Part shown: positions 35,439-47,204 of the stretch, piece by piece
Layout of the letters: every line of letters begins with the position of its first letter
How positions within the stretch are numbered: the first letter of the stretch is position 1
Origin: Paramecium tetraurelia
Taxonomy: Eukaryota > Ciliophora > Oligohymenophorea > Peniculida > Parameciidae
Reading direction: 5' to 3'
Assembly (NCBI RefSeq): GCF_000165425.1
Contig: NW_001798969.1
Location: 205,022-269,021, forward strand
Length of the DNA: 64,000 bases
Made by a program: the position numbers and the translations under genes
Notes under the pieces: model-generated
The model's database searches: none
Seen by the model: only the letters and a program-made list of their open reading frames with translations
What the model was told of the DNA's origin: nothing

Positions 35439-37180
35439 ATGGCGTCGGCATTTCCAAAATTACCAGGTTTTGTGCCAACATAAGAATTGGATGTATATTT
35501 AACATTAATCCAAGAAACCCAACTTTAGAAAGGTGTCTTCTGTGAAATAGGAACAAAACCGAGAAATAGTAACAATTGAAGTTTTACAATATATAGAAGC
35601 AACTGCCAAATAAAGAATACCCTGTCCCCAGAAAATAGCCTGTTTAAATTCCTCCTTAATCAGGAATGTTTAATCCAGATTACTTAAGCACAACACATGC
35701 AATGCATATGCCAAAGGTACTTAAATTAAAACAGTATTATGAGAATGTGGCAAATGATTCCGAAGAGCTCTATTAACCAAGTTGGGTTAAGATGGACAGA
35801 CACGTTCTGAGATTCAGCGGTTATTTTAAGGAGGCAGTCGTGGAATCAGCCTTAGAGAATTACAGGATTCGCAAATTAACAATCTTTTACTATTTAGAAG
35901 ATCACTCCTTGAGTATCACAGAGCCAAAATAAGAAAACAGTGGAGTTCCTCAGGGAGCTTTCTTGAAAAGACAAAAAGTAGCAGTACATCAATATTCTAA
36001 AGGTGTTAAGGGCTGATGGTTCGAAGACATTTATTACACCAGAAGATTTTAGAATCAACCAAGATATTGAAATATTTGGTAAAACGATCAGACTCTTCGA
36101 TTGCGATCAATACACTAGAGAATTTTACGAGGTTTCAATTCACTTAATGTTATTAGGGAATTGGTCAATAATAAGCACCATCATTTAATCCAGGATGTGA
36201 TTCCTTTGAGACTAAAACAATGACTAAGTATGTACCTCAGAAAGACACAGTCATGAAGGATTATCTTGAACATAAATTGGGTGGTGGCAAAGTAACATCA
36301 TAAAAGCAATTTTTAGAAAATGACCGAAAAGTAAATTGATGATCTATATGTAGGTGCTTAAATTCTATGTCTTCTCAGATATAGATTATGTTTTGCATTA
36401 TTATTTGGCTGATGATACCATCGAAATTAAAGAAATCAATTCAGCCAATTCTGGTAGAGTTCCATTCCCAATGATGTTGAGAAGACAAAAATTGCCTCGC
36501 AAATTCTCACTCAATCAACCGGGATAAACTTATGCAGAAGACTTTATCAGACCACAGGATATTCAATTTGGATAACCATTAATAATTTACAACAGAAAGT
36601 TTTTCATTAAGGGATGTGATCCATTTACAAGATATTACTATCAAGAAAAGTTTAATGTTGATTTTCCATTGGGTGGCCAGGAAGAATATCAATAAGAGCA
36701 GAAATCAAGTAATTATCCACTCTATTTCAGATATCATCATACCACCACACAATGGCATAGGAGATGAATAGGATTCATTGGGATACATTTATAGACTTTA
36801 ACCAAAACCTCCAAAAAAGGATTTCTTCAAATGGGTTGACAATCAAGTGAATTTAAGATTTCTGGCTATGTTCAATACAACCAAACCAGAGGATAAAGAC
36901 AGGTACGAAATGCTTAAGATATCAATATAGAGTATTTGTTATAACATACTTCTTGAATGATGATAGTCTTTTGGTTTATGAGCCAACTGTAAGAAACTCA
37001 GGAATCCCAGATGGTAAGTTTTTAGAGAAAAGAAAATACAAAAATGTTCACAATAATAATGAATACTTTATTCCTCGAGATTTAATTGTAGGAAACGAAG
37101 TTGTTATCAATGGTTGGAGATTTCAGTTGCTTGATTGCGATGAATTCACTAAAAAGTGGTACGCTGAAAATTTTAAATGA
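35439..37180 (+). CDS. EFHC/Rib72-like protein with three DM10 domains
   Basis: The N-terminus [13 protein letters not shown] resembles EFHC1/Rib72 proteins, which start with a short LPGF-type sequence. Three DM10 domains follow: one with [10 protein letters not shown] and [13 protein letters not shown], one with [12 protein letters not shown] and [15 protein letters not shown], and one with [13 protein letters not shown] and [12 protein letters not shown]. The protein stops right after the third ([14 protein letters not shown]), so the C-terminal EF hands of EFHC proteins are absent. Introns of about 22-27 nt interrupt it; splice sites near 35.48-35.56 kb are unresolved. These proteins are microtubule inner proteins of ciliary doublets. 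Confidence 0.82.
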
Positions 37181-37327
37181 AATTATCTATTTTGCATAAA
37201 ACATCATATATCCTAGATTTAGATATACGCTTTTTCTTAGTTCTCATTCAATTCCATTGTATTAATTTTAATTCTGATTAAAAAGAAAATATTATAATTT
37301 GTTATATTATATCTCTGATAAATCAAT

Positions 37328-38188
37328 TCATCTGAGCAATCCATGTTCAGGCAATTCAAATCCTACTTCCTTCTTCACATCCTCTTTTAGATGATCATAT
37401 GATTAAAATTCGATCTTAATTACTTCATTATATTTCAAGATTTTCTTAAAGGCTGTAAACTCCTTTTCCAATCTAAACCACAAATATTAAATTCTTCCAT
37501 ATTCTGTATTTCTGCAAACCACAAATCTACTGTCTCTGACTCCTAAAAATTATTTGCATGTAAACAAATTCAAGTAATCATTATGAATGTCCTCAACAGA
37601 GGCGAATTTCAAGGGCTTCTCAAAATCGTAATAGGTGACCCAATTATCATCGATATGATGTTAAAATTAATAATGAGTCTCGTTTTCTTGAATTCTGTAG
37701 TGTTCTTATGCAAATAAGTCATGAGTTTGAGTCAAATCTTAAAAGTTTACTTTAATGGGGAATCTATAGGATCTTGTTCCAAAACCTGGATCCACTAAAT
37801 ATGTTTCATCTTTTATTTAAACACACAAAAATGCATGTGTACTAGGAAGATCTGGGTTGTATGGACTATTTGGCTCTCGAACTTAACATCTAATCAATTC
37901 CACTTAGAATCCTAAATATTTTAAAATATAGTAAAGAAGAAGTTCGTGCTCATAGCAAAGACCCCCTATCTTTTGAACACACAGTCTCTGCAATATATCG
38001 CCAAATTCAAGTGAAATTGGTTTCAATTCTTTCAAGTGTAACTCTGAATTTTAGTAAAAATTGTAAATTATTTGTCTATTGGCTATGAAATATAAAGTCT
38101 CAACTGACACAGATAATTTAATATCTGCTGGAAGTCCAACCCCCTTTAGATAAGTCTAATAATCTTCTTTTGAGATTAATTATTGCAT
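37328..38188 (-). CDS. Arylamine N-acetyltransferase, copy 1
   Basis: The protein is 286 aa in a single exon, a normal length for the family. The catalytic Cys is in IGGLCYEHELLLYY (family R-G-G-x-C-x-E), the His in STHAFLCVQ and the Asp in YLVDPGFGTRS, so the Cys-His-Asp triad is complete. These cytosolic enzymes move acetyl from acetyl-CoA to arylamines, hydrazines and arylhydroxylamines. It is the rightmost (3') member of a three-copy head-to-tail array with about 300-bp spacers, pointing to local duplication. The Arg of the RGG motif is Ile here. Confidence 0.88.
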
Positions 38189-38486
38189 AATAATTCAATT
38201 AATATTTAATTAGAGTATTTTATTAAAATCCTTAAAATATTTACAAAATTGCTTATTCATTTGATTTAATTGTAATCAATGGTTAGTAAACAGCATATTA
38301 ACTTAAAAAAATAATACCAATTAATTTAGAATTATTTCTTAAACAAAAAAACTAATCACCTTTTGCTCACACTTAAAAATAAATGAATAAATAAAAAGCA
38401 TAATCATCTCTAAAATAATTTAGTATAATCATAGGAACATTCATTCATAATAATTATTCATATACATATACATTTAAACTTTCAAT

Positions 38487-39353
38487 TCATTTAACTTCAT
38501 GCTATTCAGGTAAATCAAATCCTAATTCTTTCTTTACATCATCCTTCAATTCTTCATAAGATTTATATTCTGATTTGGTTATTTCATTATTTTTAAATAC
38601 TTTTTTGATTGATGTGAATTATTTTTCTATCCTAAACCAAAAGAATTAGATTCTTCCAACTTCTGTGTATTTGCAGAGCTAGAATCTATTGTCTCTGACA
38701 CCAGAAAATTTTTCGTATGTAAATAAATAATGATAATCTTTGGTTATTTCTTCAATAGTTGCAAATTGAAGTGGCTTGAAAAAATAGTAATATGTAACCC
38801 ATTTTTCATCAATTAAATGCTAAAATTGATAATGAGTTTCATCCTATATGAATCTATAATGCTCTAATGGGAATAAATCATGAGTCGCGTCTAGATTTTG
38901 AAAATTAACTTTGATTGGAAATCTTAAAGATCTTGTTCCAAATCCAGGGTCTGTCAAGTATGTGTCCTCTCCTATAGTTACATATAAAAAGGCATGAGTG
39001 CTAGGAAACTCAGGATCATAAGGGCACCCAGCTTCTTAAACAAAGCATCTAATCAATTCCACGTTGAATCCTATATGTTTAAGTATATAATAAAATAATA
39101 GTTCATGCTCGTAGCATAATCCACCTATTTTTTACACACACAACCTTTGTAGGATCTCAGAGAATTCAAGGGAAATAGGTTTTGAATCTTTTCTATGCAA
39201 AATAGTATTTTAATAGAATGAGTAAATGAGTTGCTTATTTGCTAATAGGTATAATGTTTCAACTGAAACTGATAATTTAATATCAGTTGGAAGTCCAATG
39301 CTTTTTAGATAAGTATTAATATCTTCTTACGAAATTTTGCTTTCTTACTACAT
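38487..39353 (-). CDS. Arylamine N-acetyltransferase, copy 2
   Basis: The protein is 288 aa in a single exon, starting MQQESKISQEDINTYLKSIG, in line with its neighbours. The triad residues are present: Cys in KIGGLCYEHE, His in STHAFLYV and Asp in the LTDPGFGTRS region. The rest aligns over the whole length with copies 1 and 3, including WVTYY and LWFRLE. It lies in the same direction as both neighbours with 298 bp to copy 1 and 199 bp to copy 3, room for separate promoters. It looks intact. Confidence 0.87.
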
Positions 39354-39552
39354 AATAAATAAATTATTAATGATATGGATTACGTAAAGTTGTTGTGTAT
39401 TATTAATTCAAAAATTATCAATTATAAATAAATTCAATTAATATTTATCCTCAAATGTACAAATAATAAATTAATCCATATTAGAAGATACTCAGGTTTT
39501 CATTATTATTGAAATTGTAGATAAATTGTAAAATTAAATGAACTAAAATATA

Positions 39553-40411
39553 TCATCTGATTAAATTCCTGTCTGGTAAGATAAATCCGATTTCTTATCT
39601 GACATCTTCTTTGAGCTCTTCATAATTAGCAAATTCAATTTTTGTTACTTTATCAAAATTGTGAATTTTCTTGAAAGCTGTGAATTTTTGTTCAAGTCGA
39701 AACCAAAAGAATTGAATTTTTCCAGATTCTGTATTCTTACAGATTTGAAACCTATTATCCCTTCCAACCAAAAATTGTTTGGTTGTTAGAAAGTTATAAT
39801 AGTCCTACTTAATCTCCTCTAAGGTTTAGAATCTGATTGGTTTATAAAAGTGATAGCAAGTTACCCATTTTCCATCAATTAGATGCTATAATTAGTAGAG
39901 GGTTTCATTCTCTGTAATCCTGAAATGCTCAAAGGGAAAGAAATCATGAGAATTATTAAGATTTTGGAAATCAACTTTTAGAGGATATCTCAAGGATCTA
40001 ACCCCAAAATCCAATATCTATCAGAAAGATTTCATCCTATAACTTAACATGCATGAAGCCATGAGTAGTTGGGTAATCGGGATTATATGGTCCAGCTTCC
40101 TAAACGAAGCATCTAATCAATTCCACATTGAATCCTATGTGTTTAAGAACATAATAAAGTAATAACTCATGTTCATAACAGAGGCCCCCTCTCTTTTGAA
40201 CACATAGTCTCTGTAAGATATCAACAAATTCAAGTGAAATGGGTTTTGATTCTTTTAAATGGGCATCTGTATTGTGATAGAAGGTATATATGAGTTGCTT
40301 ATTAGTGAGGAGATATAGTGTTTCAACTGAGACTGATAATTTTATATCAGCTGGAAGTCCAATACCTTTCAAATAGGTCTTAAAATCTTCTTGTGAGATT
40401 GATTATTACAT
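39553..40411 (-). CDS. Arylamine N-acetyltransferase, copy 3 (one frameshift)
   Basis: This copy aligns with copies 1 and 2 over its full length but needs a single-base correction at 40002-40009. There the minus strand reads GGATTTTGGGG where the conserved Gly-Phe-Gly after the catalytic Asp (IDIGFG) calls for one T fewer. With that base removed the frame runs for 285 aa to a normal end. The catalytic Cys motif (KRGGLCYEHE, with the canonical Arg) and His (THGFMHV) are intact. No intron of plausible length explains the shift. It is either a sequencing or assembly error in a T/G homopolymer or a fresh inactivating mutation. Confidence 0.75.
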
Positions 40412-40696
40412 ATTATTAATACTATGTAAAGAAAATCACAAATAAAAGATTGAAAATAATTAATTTCAACGACATTCAATGAATTGAAACAATATATCAT
40501 ATAGATTAATTATTTAAAAACAAAAAATTATTAAGTAAAATAAATTAAAACCTATTACTTAATAGTTGTTTGTTAATCTATTTCTGATGTAATTTACATT
40601 TGTATATTAATGTAAGTGAGACATCTTCAGTAAACACTCTGAATAAGATGTTCATTATAATGCATTTATTTAATTAACTGTTAAGCAGATATATTA

Positions 40697-43544
40697 TCAA
40701 TCATCTTCAGGTTGGATATCAAATATACTCTTTTGAGGATTTCCAAATTATTGTTTATATTCCTCAGAAGCACAAGTTTAGGCTATTAAAATAAGAAGCC
40801 TTTCTAATTTGATATGCAATGGTTATTATTAGCGTTATTCCCAACTCATATCAGGAGCAGCTGGTAAGGAGACCTTTTCTGAAATTCTTGCTACTGCTTC
40901 CATGAATTCGATAAATGACATCTAAAAAATCCTATCACTTTCCAATTCATCTATTTACATCATCATTGATAGATTAAAAGCCTAATAAAATAAATAGGAA
41001 TAAATACCAAATCAGCATCTCTATCCACGAATCTCTCATCAAATAAACCTGCTATACCGCATATATCGTGTAGTTCATCCAAACACATAAACTTCTTCTG
41101 TCCTGGCTTCACTTTCTTACTACTAAATCGATTATACACCTAATTCAACATTGGCTTAAAGTATTTGAGACAGTCATCGCATTACTCGTTAAAATAACGC
41201 TCGTCTCTCCACTTTTAAGCATTATATTACTCCATAATGGGTCTACATTGTTGGAGTATCATCTAAACAGATTCTAACATAGAGCTAGCCTATTTTTGTT
41301 TCAAGTATTTGTCATCAGAAACTCTAACCAGAAATTCCATAAATTAATATCTACACAAAGCTCTTTCAGGATTACGGTAATTTCCTTTATATTCAATGGA
41401 GGCTGCACAGGTTGCAATGAATTTTAGATCTAAGTCTGAAAGCTTGAACGTCTTATTGTCGACTAATTCAGTGGCTGATGAAAATTCAGTAATGACATTC
41501 GATGAAATTGACCAAACATCTCCAGTAGGATTGTAGGAGGAATACCATCTGTAGGTTTCTTTGATCATCTTATAATCCTTCCATAAGAGGTTTTTGGCTT
41601 CATTGAGTTCATCTGGATTCTTAATCACCTTCATGATCTTGCTACAACTCCAATCCTTTTCAAAACATTTTCTTAGGAATTCTTCGTTTTCAAATCGAAA
41701 ATCTTTGAACCAAATTGAAATTGGGAAACTCCAAATTCTTTTTTATTTTTTGAGTTTGGGAGGAATATACAAAGGATCTGGAGTCCTTGGCAATATTGAT
41801 GTTAAGGCTTTTAATTCTTTCTTATCCATCAATTGATAATGTCTTAGTTTTTGTATTACATTAATGTTGTCTAATTGGCAAATTACAGTATTGCCATTAA
41901 CTTTAAGTTTCAAAATGTGTCCAAAAGCATTTTAATTAAAATTATTGCTCACCATTTGATTATCAATAATAGTAAATAGAAATTACGTCTGTCCTGAAGG
42001 CACCATTAATGGAAGCTTTATATAAGTTGTCTAGTTTCTTTGGAATGTAAACTTGCTTGTAATCTTCAAAATCCATGTGTAGAAACAAGGGATCACATTC
42101 CCCTTCAGGTGTCCATTCAAACATTTGCTCTTACCAACCTTAACAAATCCAACAGACACTCTCATATCTGAGGGTTGTGATTTAATCCAATCCCTTAATT
42201 CTTGGAGTTTCACCTAGCGGTTTTTATTGGGAATTTTCATCAATAATTAGAAATCCCCTGGGATCTATAACACCCCAGTTTCCATTGAAATGAAAGCCAT
42301 ATATGGTTCTGTTCTGCTTTAGACTTGTTGCTATCAATTTACAATCTTGTAATGTGAATTGATTAGCCGATAAATCACAATGTAACATGATTTTATTACC
42401 AATGAGAAATTCACATATCTTTTAGGTGCAATTTGATTTTTCGATGATTCCAAAGCAATTCCAACTGCCATCGAAAACGACCATGGTTTTATTTTCAATG
42501 AGGGCCTCGAAAATCTTCTGACCTCCAGAACCCTTGATTTGATTCTAGAAACGTTATTGATGTAAAATTACCCAATGCAGATATAATTCTTCAAGTAGGT
42601 CCAACTATAATATTGTATCCTTAAGTGTATCTGCCACTTCATTGGTTAAATAGTTCTTGGAGATATTAAGGGATTTCACTTTATTTGTAGTACTCAATAA
42701 ACACTTTAGAATTTTGATGACAAATTTGTCACCCAATTTGTTATCTTCCAAACTGAGAATTTCTATTCTATTTTAAACATGCAATGTTACTTATTCTCTC
42801 TTAATTGTAATTATTAGCACAAGCAATCAACTCCCAATTGTCCAATTTCATTTTTTGATAAATCCAACACTATGGCCTATTTTCCAATTTAACTCAAAAT
42901 GGAGACAGCTCCATTCTATTTGATTCTGTTATTGCTCAAAAAGAATTCTTTGACTCCTTGGTTTTGTCGTAAACCTTCGGATAGCATTTTTATATATTTG
43001 TCACCATAATGATGGTTGTTGATGGTGACTTGTGATTCATTCCCATTCATTTTGACCATTCCTAATTTACAAGGCAGTGCATCAGAGGATTCAGCCTATT
43101 TGAGCATCTGCGTTTGGATAGACTCATTAATTTTATGATACTCATTTTGTTGTTTAACTTTGTTGAGTACTTTGTAGTGTTAAAAATAGCTTCTTGCTGA
43201 TTGAGATCCCACAAGAGGTTTCTGAATTTGATCCTCTAATTTTTGTTCCGGAGATTCCTGTAACTATTTTATTATATCTTTGTCATTCGCTTTATCATCC
43301 TCTTTTATCAATGGTTACAAAACACTCGAACGCGGAACTCGCTAAAACATTGGTTTCTTGGCAGCTGGACTGTACAATTATGGCAAAGGAGTGTCTTTCC
43401 CTATATATTACAAATACTATGTAGATCGGGGGAGTTGGCAATCGACAAGGCTCTCCTCAACTCTTCTGTTTCATTGGAATGTAAACTTGTGATCTTGCGC
43501 TTCGAATTGTAAATTGAAAATTTATTTGACAACCCTATATGCAT
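40697..43544 (-). CDS. Leucine-rich-repeat protein with C-terminal helical domain
   Basis: The long minus-strand gene has at least two small introns (one ends AAGAG, one of 26 nt near 41.0 kb). After a polar N-terminus come LRR units of ribonuclease-inhibitor style (IVLDLSKNEIGQLG, IEILSLEDNKLGD, VKSLNISKNYLTN, HCDLSANQFTLQD). A C-terminal region of about 350 residues has helices and a late acidic segment FVDRDADL followed by FIEFMEAVARISEKVSLP, reminiscent of calcium-binding or axonemal regulatory proteins. The exact family is unknown; a ciliary or cortical protein is likely. I did not resolve every exon boundary between 41.6 and 42.3 kb. Confidence 0.7.
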
Positions 43545-43593
43545 AATTTATATTTATAAAATATATATGCAAAACAGTTAATAATAGGTTAAC

Positions 43594-44449
43594 ATGCCCC
43601 AGTCGAGAATGATTGGTGACCCTGCCTAATCGCAATACTTACAAAATTCAATGGCTCAAGATCCTCAGTTTTTGAGTTATCAAAATTACAGAAACGAAAT
43701 TCAAGAGGAAGGAGAGATTGTAGCTGAAACAGCCAAATTAAGAAAACTGTACTTCCTCATGCTGCTTCAATTCTTCCTAGTGATTGTGTTTAGTTACGTA
43801 AGCCCATTATTAAATCCCACATAGTTGCGACTGGACTCTTTGGAGGATTACTTTGAATAGAATTCCTACTGGATAATTATTCTTTCACTCGGATGTTTCT
43901 TGCTGTCATTGGCTGCTTATTTTACTAATCCGGAGAACACTGCTGTAAATGTAGTACTGTACGTGCTATTTACAATAGTCTTATATTTCTTTTTTATATC
44001 ACTAACTGCAATTACAAACATTGAACAATCCATGATGGTGGCCTTCATGATTTTTGGATAAGTAATTTATGGCATTTTATATTTGTCAAGATATTTTCAC
44101 AATTCCTATCAGTGATGCAGAGCAGAATCGAGATGTATTACCATCAATAATCTCTCTACGTATTAGCAGGCGGACTCATCATTTTCCAATTGTTCATCAT
44201 TTATTCTATCATCCCCTTCTTTGAAATGATCATCACTCTAGTTTCAGGAGTCGTTTTTGGGTGAGTAATTAATTAATACGCTATGCTAGGTTCCTCCTCA
44301 TTTACAGCACCTAAAGCAATTTAAGTCAAATCAAGTCTGGCGCTGTCAATGGCAGTGTTAGAGTGTATGTTGATTTACTCGGCGTGTTTTTCTATTTGAA
44401 CCAATTGATGGCAGACTTGTTTAGAAAAGAAAAATAAATTGATAAATGA
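43594..44449 (+). CDS. TMBIM/BAX-inhibitor-1-like membrane protein
   Basis: The protein is 265 aa with two 29-nt introns. A polar N-terminus (about 45 residues) precedes seven hydrophobic segments: LYFLMLLQFFLVIVF, SYWIIILSLGCFLLSLAAY, VVLYVLFTIVLYFFF and others. The final segment is followed by VRVYVDLLGVFFYLNQL, which resembles the conserved late VYLDIINLFLYLL segment of the TMBIM family. These proteins are Ca2+ leak channels or regulators in the ER, Golgi or plasma membrane. The family call rests on topology and that final motif. Confidence 0.6.
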
Positions 44450-44487
44450 ATAATCAACTATGTAATATGTCAAATGCAAATTAATGA

Positions 44488-47184
44488 TCACCCAAAATAA
44501 AGTAGAACCTCATCATTTTATCTGTCATTCTAATCCAACAGCTTCTATTCGCTCTTAATCTTCTCATATTGATTGACCCAAAGCTATATTATAAGATCAA
44601 CATGCTACCTTAAGTCCATCATTCCTCAATCTCTATAATTATGGTATTTCAGACTCCAAAGACTTGAATTCTAATTGTTTCAACCCAATCTACTGCTCCC
44701 CCTTACTTTGGATTTTGATGATCTGATCTGCCACCTCTGTTGTCTTAGTAATTAACTTGGCTTGCTCACTTGACACTTTCAGATTAGTAAGCACCTACTG
44801 GAATATCAACTTATCAATAAACTAATTTTGATTGATCTGAATCAAAAGACACTGGCTGATTTCAGTGCAGGCCTAGATGTTGTTGGTTTGAAGAGATAGA
44901 TCAACAAAGAAGCATCCTTTAAGCAAGAGAACTTCGTACATTCTTCTCAAATGGCTAGCCAATGCTGAACATGATTTAATTTCCGATGTTGATTTCAATA
45001 TGGTATAGTACTATCTTATTATCTCTGGGTAATTGGTGTTGGTAATATTTCTTAAGGGTAATTACTATAATAATGAATTGATCATCAGATACTCATCCTT
45101 AAGTTTCTTCAAATCATTTTCATAGTTTGTGGTTATCAGATTGGTTTGAGTAAGGAAGTATTTAATGTAATTATTCACTTCTTGAGGTTTATTCAGTTGA
45201 TCTTTAATCAACGATATATCTTATTGCACTGTTGTCAATGTCAAATAATACAAGTACACATTTTGATTGACTGAATTCAAAAACTAATCGAAATTGCTGA
45301 ATCTCTCGAATTCTCTCTCCAATTGATCCCTATACTTCACCAATCTATTTTTCTATTATTAGATTTATTGTAGAATTATGGGTTTTCTATTTAACACCTT
45401 CTATTCATCCTAGGCAATTAACTATTTATCTTTGTCTTCCTAAAGGACAGACAATAATTTCTAATTGATTTGAATCTTATCTACTTTTAACCATTGTTCC
45501 TATTCATAAATCAACCCAGAGACATTAGAATTTACTCTATTTGACCCAGAGGCATCTTTGTAGACCTAGGCAAAATCTACCTTAGTGACTGTGCTGTCGT
45601 TGCATTTCCACCAAGTTGTTAAGTCCTTCTTGTCTAATATGTAACAATAATAATGTCCACTATTAGCTGATCCATCATGCATTAATACAGATGTCAATAG
45701 ATACATGTTTTAATCAGACTTTAATAGTTTTTTCTTTTGTTCTTAAATTCTTTCCAATTAATCTGTTAATAACTAAACAGTTATCATCATTTTCTCCTTA
45801 TATGATTCTAATTGGAATAGCATTTAGTCACTTGGGATAATGTTTGGATTTGCTGTTTTTTCATCACATATGCAAAACCCATCAATAGTAACCAAATTGT
45901 CAATTTATCCTTCGTTTCTTTTGAATAACTTGATAACTCTATTAAAGTTTTCTTCGATCTCATCCTTTGAGTCTCCGAGACTTTTAAGTTGATCTAGAAT
46001 TCTTTGCTCCTCTTCGTCTAACTTTTAGAGTTCGAAATTCTTCTAACCCTAATTAATAGTTTTAAATTGATTGATGTTTAGGGAGGAATTGAAGTTAAAT
46101 TAGGAATTGTTCTTGCATACCGACTTTTACTTTGGATCATAATAAACTCTATTGACGTAGAAGGAGATTAGAAATGGGGCTTGCACTATATTTTAATCGA
46201 TCTTAGCTTTGGTTTTCTCCTTGTTATCAGTTTCATATTCATCAATAATTAGAACTCTTGTGTTTAAGAACCCTTTTTCTAGATCCTTATCTGCAGCTTC
46301 AATGCTGATTGATCCGAATGTGGTGTCATTAAACTTGATGATCTCCTTGTCGTTCTCCTTGTAGCTCAGGATTTCTTTGGCTTCCCCGTAGAACATCTCA
46401 CAAAATTGTTTCTTTTTTTATTCAAATTCTTCTTCCTTTAAAGCCTATTCGATGGCATCCAAGAAGGAGTTTTATAACTCATTAAAATCGTTTTGGATTC
46501 CTCTAATGAACATGGCGCTAGGTTTGAATTTTTGGAGGGCCTCGAACAAGTTGTAAGGACTTGTGTAGGATTGATTGGATTCCTGGAGCATCAGGAAAAG
46601 CTATTATAATTATAATAGAAAATTGGAGGCTAGGGATTGGTTGTCTTTTAGTTCGAGTTCAAGGATGAATTTTCTGAATGGCAGGACATTGAATAGACTC
46701 TGCAACATGGCATTCATGTAACAAGCTAAAAGGTTATAAATTTAAAAGATTTATACTGTTGCCTAAATTCTTGAGGCCTATAGGGGTGGATTTATTGGTT
46801 CTGTCTTCCGAAATAATTGGTTTGGATCTATGAATATTTGTGAATAAATAGTACTGGGCATTTTAATCCAAGGAAAGTTGGATGGCGATTTTTAAATCTT
46901 ACTATTCTATTTATTAGAGTTGCAATTTCAGTTGCATCTGAGAATTGAATAAATCCTCCTCATTCATAATTTGGGCATTCTCTTGCTCACTACATTAGGA
47001 ATACAGTTGCTTACCTAATTTTAATGAGTTCTTCATGGAATGTTTATTGATTGTTTCCACATTGTTGCCATGCTTTTAAGATGTGAGTCTTTTTGAACCC
47101 AATCTAGGAGTATTATTGGAATAATTGATCAAATATGGTCGATGTGTGTTTAAAGCTGCGATTTAATTGTTTGTTGGTTCCCAT
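44488..47184 (-). CDS. Ubiquitin carboxyl-terminal hydrolase (USP family)
   Basis: The protein is 871 aa with introns of 25, 31 and 25 nt; the exon sum is exact. The Cys box is GLKNLGNACYMNAMLQSLFN (family GLxNLGNTCYMNSxLQ-L), split by the 31-nt intron just before the catalytic Cys. The His box is SVLMHDGSANSGHYYCYI followed by WWKCNDSTVTKV. A long insert with coiled-coil character separates the two boxes, and a charged helical tail follows, a layout like USP25/28. It cleaves ubiquitin from proteins. Its start codon lies 20 bp from that of the divergent TPR gene. Confidence 0.88.
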
Positions 47185-47204
47185 TATATTTTATTATATT
47201 TAAT

